This document shows, piece after piece, positions 1 to 10,258 of a DNA stretch of 64,000 nt. Position 1 is the first letter of the stretch; every line of letters starts with the position of its first letter. Origin of the DNA: Syngnathus acus. Lineage: Eukaryota > Chordata > Actinopteri > Syngnathiformes > Syngnathidae. Made by a program: the position numbers and the translations under genes. A model generated the notes under the pieces. The model did not search any database. It was not told where the DNA came from and worked only from the letters and a program-made list of their open reading frames with translations. The DNA is taken from contig NC_051098.1 in the NCBI RefSeq assembly GCF_901709675.1, forward strand, positions 4,414,000 through 4,477,999. Reading direction: 5' to 3'.

Positions 1-243
1 GTGGGTTCAATTCCACCTCCTTTGCATGTTCTCCCCATGCTTGCGTGAGTTTTTTCGGACACTCCGGTTTCCTCCAACATGCATGGTAGGCTGATTGAGC
101 ACTCCCAATTGCCCGTAGGTGTGAGTGCGAATGGTTGTTCATTTCTGTGTGCCCTGTGATTGGCTGGCAACCAGTTCAGGGTGTATCCCGCCTAATGCCC
201 GATGACCCCCGTGGTGACAAGCAATACAGAAGATGGATGGATG
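1..243 (+). repeat. TGGA-tailed tRNA-derived SINE, 5'-truncated by the window edge
   Basis: It starts inside the B-box region (GGGTTCAATTCC), runs through the conserved body (TTTGCATGTTCTCCCC, CCTCCAACATGCATGG, TTGGCTGGCAACC) and ends in an AGATGGATGGATG tail. It is the first of at least a dozen copies of this family in the window. Confidence 0.8.
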
Positions 244-3158
244 TTCGATTGTCATCTGACGTGTTGGAGCCATGATTCATGTCAGCCCACTTGATGCAAC
301 AGCTCTCCAAGGTGTGATTACTCCTTTGTAAGATGCAGACTAACGAGCAGATCTAATTTGATGCATGTGTTAGTTTTGGGGCTGAAAATATGCAGGGTGA
401 TTCCATAATCTTTTCCTCAGAATTGAGTGATTCCATATTTTATTCTCCTCTGCTTGATCTAAAAAAGTAACCGTTATTGACTGCCACAATAATTTTTCTT
501 TTTTTTTCTACAGAATTAAACAAATGAATGAACATCCTAATTCCATAATTTTTGCCATGGGTTGTAGGTAGGTAGGTAGGTAGGTCGGTCGGTCGGTAGG
601 TAAATAAGTACAGCCCTCCAAGAGGCTTTTCTGCGCTTACTTGAAAGTTACCTACATCTAGCAATAGATGGCAGCAGAGTACAATGATAAAACAAGCCTT
701 TCAAAACCGAAGACGGTTTCTAGTGGTTAGAAAAAAAATATGAACTGTAAATTTTCCTCATCCGTCTATCGGGAAATTTATATGTATTATTTTTTTATGT
801 TTGATTGCATTTAAAGGATGCGTTTTCTGTTCAAAAACACAAAAGGTTTGTACGTATGGGCGCGCGCGTGTGGGCGCGCGTGCGCGTGCTAGTGCGGGCG
901 CGCTCGCGTGCCTCAGTATATGTGCTTGTGTGCCGTTATATTGGCCTCTGAAATTACTGTGGAATTTCCCTGGCAAAGTGTGATAGAGGTCATGAATTGG
1001 ACACTCAACAGAATTCATTAGGTTCAACTTTTTTTTTTTTGCAAGTTTCCCTTTACCTTTGTTATCAATTGTTTAGATCAGATGACTCTGTTGTGAAAAA
1101 TGTTAAACTTATGGGCGAAAAGTTACATTTTTGTATCATCCATAACACCATTTTCCACATTCGGCAGGAAGGTTTCGATTGTTTTTGCAGCATTTTGAAG
1201 CCCAGGTTGAAGTCTCTGGCCATGATTTCGAAAGCTATGTTTAGCACAAACACAACAACGCCCGTTAAGAAAAGAACACCTTACCTACAGTGAAATATAA
1301 CGCTCTGAAATGTCCCCCAAAAAACGTTTTTCTGGGCTGAAACAAGCCAGCTACCAATGGGTCTTGACCTTCTTGGAGTGAATTTTTATTTATGTCTGAC
1401 ATATAAATCAATCTTTGGTGCGATTATTTATTCAAGCTGCCTTTTATTTGAAAAATGTGGAAAAGTGGTGCTCATTCACTTGATTTTTTTTGATGAACAT
1501 AATGTTATGAAGGTTGTCTAGTTGGACTTTTGGACGCTACATAGTACAGAATCAACACTGTTACGAGTTTTAATGACACTGGCGATTTTGTGAGGCCTAT
1601 TGATTGATCATTGATCTTGTACTTCCGATCAAGTTCTTCCACTCTGCTGGTGAGGGTTTTGTCCAGCTGTTTCTTCTTGGCATTATCATCTTTGAGGAAT
1701 TAGATCTCCTTCATCGTAGCTTCTATCCCCATCAGTTGCTTCTTGATTAATCACAGAGTATTCATAAGTGGATCAAGAGCTTTCATCTGATTTTTTATTT
1801 CTTCCAGGAACTCAGCCTATGCCTGATCCTTCGTAAGATTCTTCTTTGGCACAATCACTCTTAGATTTTTGTTAGCTTTATTTGCTCTGAGTGTTCCACA
1901 GGGCTCAATTTTAAGACCACTACTGTTTTCAGTGTATTTGTTGCCCCTGTGTTTGTAGTAAATGTAATGGATATGGGGCTTTTGTTTAGGTTTGTCGCTA
2001 AAAGTAATCTGGTTGCTGCCCTGACTTTCCACGAGTTCTGGCCAGACTCGACAGGAAAAGGACATCTTTCTTGTTTCCCGAATGACGAGCCTTTTTGATA
2101 TCCCTGCACTAGTGTAGATGTGAATTTTTGCCTCGTTTGTTTCTCTTCACAACACGGACCTGAAACGTTACAGGTCCCACCTTAAGAAATCATGGAATTT
2201 CTTTTACTGCTACATGGATGAAAGTTGCTTTGTTAACTCACTAGAGAATATTTGCAGGGTGCCTTGGAAAGATTCATAGAGTATCAGTCATGATTCCATG
2301 TGTATGGACCCCATACTGTACACATTCTCATAAAGATGCAGCAAGTAGCGTTTCCACATGGTTCAAGTTTGTAACTGTCATAGTAAGTGGACTCCCGGTA
2401 AACAAAAGTTTGGTTCCGTCGACATCACATCATTTGATCCGAGTCTGCAAATTATAATTAGTAATTTGTCACCCACTCGAACGAACTGATCAGTCAAGAA
2501 TATTTGTGAGTCTTGGATGAATGCAGTGTTATATATAAAATTAAAAAACTTAAATTAATCATTCTGTACCGGCTATGACAAAAAAACAAAAAACAAAAGC
2601 ATGACTTTGCAACTCTCAAAATGGCATCTCTAAAATACAAAACTTTGTTCATCTTCACACCAATGCGTACAAAGAAGTTGTTTAACTTCATGAAACCATC
2701 TAACTTACAGGATGTGATCAGATTTGTTGAATAAAGCTTTGTGCCTTATTACCCTCTTAAGAAAACAAAAGATTTCCATATTTCAGTCAGCACATTGCCA
2801 GCTATGAGGAAATGTAATTCAAGGGGTCAATACAATGAACAGTGTAAATAATCTCACGCTGTATTTCGCAACTCTGCCCTTCACCCTTGTGTGCAAATAT
2901 CAGAGGGAGTTTCTTCTGACTCAGTCAAATGTGATTTGTAGAAATTCTTTCATATGATTGTGTACAAAGCACCAACACACACCCAAGCCCCACAACAGAA
3001 ACTCTCAGTTGGCAGGTCAAACGGTGCAGCTGCATTGAGAGAGTGACAGGAACGTCTTATTTACACATCAAACATGACTAAGGTGTACCAGCCTGTATGA
3101 GTGAACATGCGTCTGTAGAAGACATTTGATGTTTTCATACAATTATCATATATCTTTA
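244..3158. other. Intergenic, no gene recognised
   Basis: AT-rich single-copy-looking sequence, downstream of POU2AF1 in transcription terms. It holds a (GGTA)n/(GGTC)n run at 567-603 and a GC-rich alternating purine/pyrimidine patch at about 856-910. A region at 1600-2110 has minus-strand frames with Lys/Glu-rich pieces, perhaps a decayed LINE ORF1, unproven. Confidence 0.5.
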
Positions 3159-3186
3159 TAACCCTAACCCTAACCCTAACCCTAAC
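3159..3186. repeat. Interstitial telomeric repeat (CCCTAA)n
   Basis: About four and a half perfect CCCTAA units stand alone in AT-rich sequence, about 90 bp from the broken left end of a TIR element. Confidence 0.9.
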
Positions 3187-3274
3187 TGTCAGAAAAGTTT
3201 GTTAAGGTGAGACCTGCTCAATTTGTCTGAACAAAGGAATACCATGGCTATTTTTAAGAAGCGCGGCGCGGCGT

Positions 3275-5321
3275 GGCGGTTGTTTACAAAAAGGACAAAG
3301 ATTGATCGCGGGATGACGAAGATGACGAAGGGCCCCACGTACTACCGGCATCATTAGCGGCTTTGTTTCTAAGTGACACGGAGGACGAAGAGTTTGAAGG
3401 ATTTGAGGATTTGGAGTGACACAGAAGGTTTGAAAAACTATTATGGCTTTTACGCCCGCCCGGTCCTACTCTACGGAGCTCTCTTTCACCTCCGTGGATA
3501 CAAGTCGGGGGCCGGCGCTCGGCCGGGTGGCTGTCCGGGGACGGTGGATGGGGCTCGGTCATGGCTTTTACGCACGCTCGGTCCTATTCTATGGATCTCT
3601 CTTCCACCTCCGTGGCTGGAAGTCCACGCCGCCACACGCCTGGAAGTTTGTTTTGTTAAATAAAGAGCCGTTTACCAAACCCACGTCTTTCCTTGTACTT
3701 TATTAACGCTACAATATAGTTATATACTAGATCTGTGGAATAACGACGAGGCTGACGTCAGGGCACACGCACGGCGTTGTTGACAAAGGACGAGGAATTT
3801 GATCGATGCATTTAATGATTTAGAGTGCACAGATGGTTTGATAATATTATTGGTTATATAATAGTTATTTGATATCTAATTTATATATCGTTATATAGGG
3901 CCTGTGGAATATTTTGAAGTGCAAGCGCCGTCAGCGGCGCGCACCCATTGTTGACAAAGGACGATCAATGGATTTAATGAATTGGAGTGACACAGATGGT
4001 TTTATAAACGTGTTATTTACTATGTAATAGTTTTTTTTCAATAACTCTGAATGTTACGTGAGGCCCGTTCTCAGCTCTTCGTTTGTGTTTATGTCACGTT
4101 AGCATACCTATCGTTTAGCCCAGGGGTGGGCAAACCTTTTGACTTGCGGGCCGAATTGGGTTCTAAATTTTGACCGGGGGGCCGAACCAGGAGCAGATGG
4201 ATGTAGTGTTTGTGTGAAGTAATATAAATGACATGTAAAGGTCATTGCATAAAAGGTTTTTACTTTTAGTAGATACTAACGCATGGATATTAAAAAAAGC
4301 TTTTTGAAAACAAATTTAACAGCATTAAAAGAATATTTCACCAAAAAACTACTATCAGTGATTCTTATTAAATACGACACTGTTATGATGAATAACATTA
4401 TCCATCACTTCAGCGCCTGCAGGTCAGATTTATGAAATATGTTTATCTAATGAGGCGAAATCACATCCAACGGCAAACATTCTGACCAAATACATCATCT
4501 TGAAGAATCAGTGAAAGAATACATCTAAATAAAGTAATAAAGAAATCAATAGTATTGTTGGTTTCCCTTTTTTGCTAGTGCATCATAGTCTGGAGTAAAA
4601 TTTGTTGTGGTAATTCTTAGGATAGAGCCTAGGTGTCGGTCCGTTAACCTAGATCTGTGACGGGCTTTGTTGACGTTCATGTGGCTGAACGTCTTCTCAC
4701 ACACGTAGGTCGAGCCAAATTGTCCACTCTTTTTTAACATTCGGCAGTGTCCACCTTTCTTTTCTTCGGGCCACTCATTTTAATGGAAGGATTCCAGGGG
4801 AAGGTTTGTGGGTGGCATTAGCGTAAAACTGTATCTGAAAACTCAGCGCGCGAATTACGAGAATATTGACGTCACAGCCTACACTCGAAATTCGGCACTG
4901 AAATTACTACGTACTACTGAGTACGCACGCACTTGTGAGTGTGCACCGAGCTTTCTGACACGGCTCCCGGGAGTAAATGCGCGGGCGGGCGCTTCCCCAT
5001 CTACTGGGGAAACATAGTAATTGCAGGGAAAATGACCCACATAAAAAATTAATAATACAATTTATTCAGGTTTGGCGGGCCGGATTAAACGGCCCCGTGG
5101 GCCGGATGTGGCCTGCGGGCCGTAGTTTGCCCATGTTTGGTTTAGCCTGTTGTTGCTCGTTCATGTCTGTTCTTGGTGTTGGATTTTGTCGAATACATTT
5201 CCCCCCAAAATGCGACTTATACTCCGGAGCGACTTATATATGTTTTTTTTCACGTTATTGTGCATTTTATGGCTAATGCGACCTATATTCTGGAGCAACT
5301 TTTAGTCCGAAAATTACGGTA
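3275..5321. mobile_element. TIR element copy A (left end lost), split by a hAT insertion
   Basis: The sequence 3275-4120 plus 5148-5321 is nearly identical to copy B at 7326-8334. It ends in TTTTAGTCCGAAAATTACGG with TA, but has no left terminal repeat. It is non-autonomous: ORFs of 70-100 codons shared with copy B code nothing recognisable. Internally it repeats a block containing GTTGACAAAGGACGA and GATTTAATGA three times. The family is unclassified by me; TA-flanked ends suggest a Tc1/mariner-like type. Confidence 0.75.
4121..5139 (-). mobile_element. hAT transposon remnant with 8-bp target-site duplication
   Basis: The ends are CAGGGGTGGGCAAAC and, inverted, CAAACATGGGCAAAC, with GTTTAGCC duplicated at 4113-4120 and 5140-5147. 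A minus-strand frame at 4740-4546 reads FGSTYVCEKTFSHMNVNKAR and then RLTDRHLGSILRI, the C-terminal dimerisation region typical of hAT transposases. The rest of the transposase is gone, so it is a decayed copy. Confidence 0.9.
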
Positions 5322-5400
5322 TGTACGTATGTATGTATGTACATATGTATGTATGTACGTACGTAAGTACGTACATAAGTACGTATGTATGTATTTATTT
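5318..5400. repeat. TATG/TACG microsatellite
   Basis: Tandem GTATGTACGTATGTAT-type tetranucleotides directly abut the right end of TIR element copy A. Confidence 0.85.
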
Positions 5401-5473
5401 ACTTGTTTTTTGTAAATTTTTTTATTAACACCTTAATTTATTTATTTAAATATATTTCATATATTTCATATTA

Positions 5474-5812
5474 GGCGGCTCGTGGAACACTGGTTAGCAC
5501 GTCCGCCTCACAGTTAGGAGGGTGCGGGTTCGATTCCACCTCCGGCCCTCCCTGTGTGGAGCTTGCATGTTCTCCCCGTGTCCGTGTGGGTTTTCTCAGG
5601 GCACTCCGGTTTCCTCCCACATTCCAAAAACATGCTTGGTAGTCCAATTGAGCACTCCGAAATGCCCCTAGGTGTGAGTGCGAGTGCGGATGGTTGTTCG
5701 TCTCTGTGTGCCCTGCGATTGGCTGGCAACAAGTTCAGGGTGTCCCGTGCCTCCAGCACGCCCGCGACCCCCATGGGGACAAAGCGGTACAGAAAATGGA
5801 TGGATATTTCAT
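5474..5812 (+). repeat. TGGA-tailed tRNA-derived SINE, near full length
   Basis: It has an A-box-like TGGTTAGCACGTCC and a B-box GGTTCGATTCC near the 5' end, the standard body, then CAGAAAATGGATGGATA. Frames through it make repeated SINE-encoded pseudo-peptides (CGRKPECPEKTH and similar), which are not genes. Confidence 0.85.
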
Positions 5813-5928
5813 GTTATACTTGTAACCGTTCGATAGAGTGATAATGAGTAGAAACTACTTGACTGAACAGGGCCACAAGAGAGTGGGGAAATTACATTAG
5901 ATTTCATGCTTGATAGAGCTCTAAATTA

Positions 5929-6247
5929 AAGATTAAAGATTAAAAGATTAAAGTCCCAATGATCGTCACACACACACCTGGGTGTGGTGAAATTTGTCCT
6001 CTGCATTTAACCCATCCCTGTGTGATTTTAATCCATCCCCTGGGGGAGAGGGGAGCAGTGAGCAGCAGCGGTGCCGCGCTCGGGAATCAGTTGGTGATCT
6101 AACCCCCCAATTCCAACCCTTAATGCTGAGTGCCAAGCAGGGAGGCAATGGGTCCCATTTTTATAGTCTTTGGTATGACCCGGCCGGGGTTTGAACCCAC
6201 AACCTTCCAGTCTCAGGGCGGACACTCTACCACTAGGCCACTGAGCT
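5929..6247 (-). repeat. tRNA-derived SINE of a second family (AAAGTC/ATTAAAG tail)
   Basis: The minus strand starts AGCTCAGTGGCCTAGTGG with an internal GGTTCAAACCCC B box, and ends ATGCAGAGGACAAATTTC, CACACCCAGGTGTG, then repeated CTTTAAT units. A second copy lies at 30072-30669. Confidence 0.85.
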
Positions 6248-7100
6248 AAATGACAGGAAGATTCTGGATGAATTAGTATTAAATGTTGTTGCTCAAGCTA
6301 TTGGTTGGATATGTCATTTCAAAGTCACTCAGTATTTTCAAAATTAACCCAGAACAAGCACCAGAGGTTTTCTTGGAGAATTTCCCTGAGGGATAACTGA
6401 CATGGTGAGAAGTGCTGCAACTCATCTGTCAATCACACCTGGAAAGACTCAAAATCTTTTACATGCCATCCCTCGCTTACGTGAAGAATTTGGTGAAGAC
6501 ACATTTTAAAGCATCTTTCATCCTTTGTTCATTTCATTTTAGGGCAAGGCAAATGTGATTTTGTCTTGGACGCATACATATTTGAATGCTTAGTGCTTTT
6601 TTTTCAAACCCACCCAAGTAAGTTGGGCTTTTTTTTTAAAGTTACTACTGGACAGAGATGGGAAGGTTACTTTAAAAATGTATTTCGGTAGAGTTACTAG
6701 TTACCTGGTGGAAAAAAATAAGTTAGCAATGTCCACTTTAATTTAATCCTGTTTGAAACATGAAGCATAAAGTGGACTTCTAGGGAAAGACACTATTAGA
6801 ACTTTTAGGCGATGTCCTAAATTAGCTCGAGGAAAGTCGCCGCTACTCTGACAATATGAAATGATAAAATCATCCACCCGTAATCGACCACCCGTAAAGA
6901 CTGCACCGCGTGACATAGTTTTTTTTGTGTGGATGTAAGTCACTCAACACCATGTTTTCTGTGCATATGTGTCACATCACGGACGCGTTGCTTTCACATT
7001 AGAAGTTGCATTTTTTTTTTTTTTTTGCAATGTGAGCGAGTACATTAAAAGATTCTTTATTTTTTATTGGGCATGAAGCCCTGGAGTGTGAACCTAGCTT

Positions 7101-7141
<41 letters not shown>
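6248..7141. other. Intergenic, ending in a (TTTA)n microsatellite
   Basis: No gene is seen. Contains poly-T runs and a perfect TTTA repeat at about 7099-7141, next to the left end of TIR element copy B. Confidence 0.6.
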
Positions 7142-7143
<2 letters not shown>

Positions 7144-8334
7144 CGGTAATTTTCGGACTATAAGTCGCGGTTTTTTTCATAGTTTGGGTGGGGGGGCGAC
7201 TTATAATAAGGAGCGATTTATGAGATTTTTTTCAAAAAACTTCTAAAAAAAAAAAAGTGAAACCGCGAAAAACGAACCGCGATGTAGCAAGGGATTACTG
7301 TAATTTGAATTTCAAGTGACGTCAGGAGCGGTTGTTTACAAAAGGGACAAAGATTGATCACAGGATGACGAAGATGACGAAGGGCCCCACGAACTACTGG
7401 CATCATTAGCGGCTTTGTTTCTAAATGACACGGAGGACGAAGAGTTTGAAGGATTTAAGGATTTGTAGTGACACAGAAGGTTTGAAAAACTATTATGGCT
7501 TATACGCCCGCCCGGTCCTACTCTACGGAGCTCCGTGGATGGAAGTCTGGGGCCGGCGCTCGGCCGGGTGGCTGTCCGGGGACGGTGGATGGGGCTCGGT
7601 CATGGCTTTTACGCACGCCCGGTCCTATTCTATGGATCTCTCTTCCACCTCCGTGGCTGGAAGTCCACGCCGCCACACGCCTGGAAGTTTGTTTTGTTAA
7701 ATAAAGAGCCGTTTACCAAACCCACGTCTTTCCTTGTACTTTGTTAACGCTACAATATAGTTATATACTAGATCTGTGGAATAACGACGAGGCTCACGTC
7801 AGGGCGCACGCGCGGCGTTGTTGACAAAGGACGAGGAATTTGATCGATGGATTTAATGATTTAGAGTGCACAGATGGTTTGATAATATTATTGCTTATAT
7901 AATAGTTATTTGATATCTAATTTATATAGCGTTATATGGGCCTGTAGAATATTTTGAAGTGCAAGCGCCGTCAGCGGCGCGCACCCATTGTTGACAAAGG
8001 ACGATCGATGGATTTAATGAATTGGAGTGACACAGATGGTTTTATAAACGTGTTATTTATGTAATAGTTTTTTTTAATAACTCTGAGTCTGAATGTTACG
8101 TCAGGCCCGTTCTCAGCTCTTCGTTTGTGTTTGTCACGTTAGCATACCTATCGTTTAGCCTGTTGTTGCTCGTTCATGTCTGTTCTTGGTGTTGGATTTT
8201 GTCGAATAAATTGCCCCCCAAAATGCGACTTATGCTCCGGAGCGACTTGTATATGTTTTTTTCCACGTTATTGTGCATTTTATGGCTAATGCGACCTATA
8301 TTCCGGAGCGACTTTTAGTCCGAAAATTACGGTA
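7142..8334. mobile_element. TIR element copy B, with both ends
   Basis: The left end is TACGGTAATTTTCGGACTATAAGTCGC and the right end its inverse, ...ACTTTTAGTCCGAAAATTACGGTA. A short piece of another MITE (AACCGCGATGTAGCAAGGGATTACTG, minus sense) sits at about 7258-7303. The interior is almost identical to copy A, including the GTTGACAAAGGACGA blocks. No intact transposase frame. Confidence 0.8.
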
Positions 8335-9687
8335 TGTATTTATTTTTTACCAATCTATTCTATTCGTCGATCCGCATGTGAGGGTGGTTTTTTTTGTTTT
8401 GTTTTTTAAATACTGACCAATCTTGAGTTTTGAAATCATGCTGTCTTTGATGATGCAATGTTAGTGATTGAACAAACATGGCATTTTGTAATGTGTTTAG
8501 AGGTACAAGGATTCCGCCCAATGCCAGCATCATGCTGGAGCTATTTTCAAAATAAACTGCTGCCCCTTGTAAAGTTGCTGGCTTTGATTTTGAGACAATA
8601 ACTGTTCCAAACAAAAAGAGATACTACGGTGATTTGATAACAGGTCTGTTGATGTCAGTCTGAAAAACGCCATGCTAAGACAAACATCGTAACTTGTGAG
8701 TTACCTAACTCATTAGAGAAAAAACATTTCTGCATGAAACAGTCCTATACATATTTGTGGAGCTCCATCTCTTGTAACAGCTTGATATTCACAAGAATAT
8801 ACTGTGGAAGAATACGTGGAATAGACAGAAAAACAGACCTGTTTTACAAAACGTGCGCTTGTTTCTTCTGCTGTTCAAATATAATTGTAAGTTTAACAAA
8901 CCTGGCTAATAGTGAATTTATTTGAATCGAAAAAATTATTCATCAAATAAGGTAGTTGCTGTTAATTAAACTAATTTTAATACATCACCAAAAAAATTAA
9001 GCTGAGCTGTTAGAGAACGTTACGAAACAGTAACTGTTACAAAGGTTTATTAAATTGTTGATGCTAGGATTAAAGCTTCTAAAACCTCCCCATGACCGTG
9101 AACAGCATGTGGATGGATGGATGGATGGATGGATGGATGGATGGATGGATGGATGGATGTCATAATGTTGTCTTGTGATTTATTATCAGATATGCTTGTG
9201 TCCAGTGTGATGCTCTTGTTCCAAGACAAGCCTGTATGACCAAATTTGGGGATTTAAATTGCCATCACACTTATGTAACACTTAAATAACACTCATGCTC
9301 ATGCACTGCTCCTGGAATGACATACATACAACAACCCAGATCCTAAGTATTCGAGTCTTGCCTAAGGAAGTGCATATGCTGACAAGTATTATAGTGTAAG
9401 AAGGTACCATGATTACTTTTGTAAACAGTCACAACTCTCTCATCACTTATCTAGCTGTTTTTTATTTTGGAAAAATGATTTAAGCGGTGACTCAAACACT
9501 ACACATGATTCTCAGTCCTTGTGTCAATTGAATGGGATTTATGCTGACTCACTGGCATAATCCTGAGGGTGGTACAGCTACTCTAAGAGGAAGAAAAATA
9601 TGTGGTGTCAAATTACACTGTATGTATTATTGGTTTTAAATCAGAGCTACAAATAAATTTCTAGAGTTTTTTGTCCTCTATTATTAC
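8335..9687. other. Intergenic 3' of POU2AF1
   Basis: No gene is seen. A perfect (GGAT)n tract occupies about 9112-9158. The last part, 9688-9850, is probably POU2AF1 3' UTR. Confidence 0.6.
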
Positions 9688-9693
9688 TTTATT
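9688..9693 (-). terminator. Candidate POU2AF1 polyadenylation signal (AATAAA)
   Basis: A minus-strand AATAAA lies about 160 nt past the POU2AF1 stop. It is a hexamer match only. Confidence 0.4.
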
Positions 9694-9850
9694 GGAATTT
9701 ACACTAAAATTGTAAGGTGTGCAAGCATGCCAGTTTTCATTAAAATTAGATATTGTTTTTTTTAAATTCTGCCCAAAAACAAACAAGCAGGCAAGTCAAC
9801 AACAGCACTTTTGTCATCAGTAGAGCCAAAACGTACTCTGTTCATAAAAA

Positions 9851-10258
9851 TTAGGTGTCAAAACCACTAGGCAAAAAGAAGGAGTTACTATATGACACCT
9901 TGCCTCCTGAATATTCATCTTTCCCCTGATCCTCCAGAATTTTATCAAGTAGGTTCGGTGTTTCCAGTTCTTCCGCTTGATCTTCATGAATCACCTCCTC
10001 TGTTTTGGAGTTTGTCTGGTCTGAATACTCCAGTGGGTCCAATAAGTGTGGCTGATGACCTTGGCTGGCCAAAGACTTGGACAACGGCATCTGTACCAGA
10101 CAGGATCCTGATAGAGTTGTTGAACCTGGGGCAAACTGGACCCCTGAGATCATGGTGGAGATGGTGGTGAGGGGCTGGGCCCAGGGGATATAAGCACACC
10201 CTGAATCTGGAAGGTCCATATGAGGAAGGGCACATGATGTTGCAGCCACAGGTATGGT
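9851..10258 (-). CDS. pou2af1: POU2AF1 terminal coding exon 4
   Basis: The acceptor is TCTTGTTCCAG, phase 0; the 408-nt exon ends in TAA. It encodes TIPVAATSCALPHMDL, the YIPWAQPLTTIS box and an acidic C-terminal part (EEVIHEDQAEELETP, LLDKILEDQGKDEY) like the mammalian C-terminal activation region. The open frame continues upstream into intron, which I excluded. Confidence 0.92.
   Translation of the reverse strand, partial: TIPVAATSCALPHMDLPDSGCAYIPWAQPLTTISTMISGVQFAPGSTTLSGSCLVQMPLSKSLASQGHQPHLLDPLEYSDQTNSKTEEVIHEDQAEELETPNLLDKILEDQGKDEYSGGKVSYSNSFFLPSGFDT

Noticed and set aside
5514-5841. Recurrent cross-locus peptide (CGRKPECPEKTH, LPVSVWVFSGHSGFLPH) that looks like a conserved family
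   Set aside because: It is encoded by the tRNA-derived SINE on either strand at about ten loci; conservation is that of the repeat.
6190-6247. tRNA gene on the minus strand (GGCCTAGTGGTAGAGTG with GGTTCAAACCCC)
   Set aside because: A and B boxes are present, but the sequence runs on into a SINE body and tail shared with 30.07-30.67 kb; no cloverleaf end or CCA-proximal stem.
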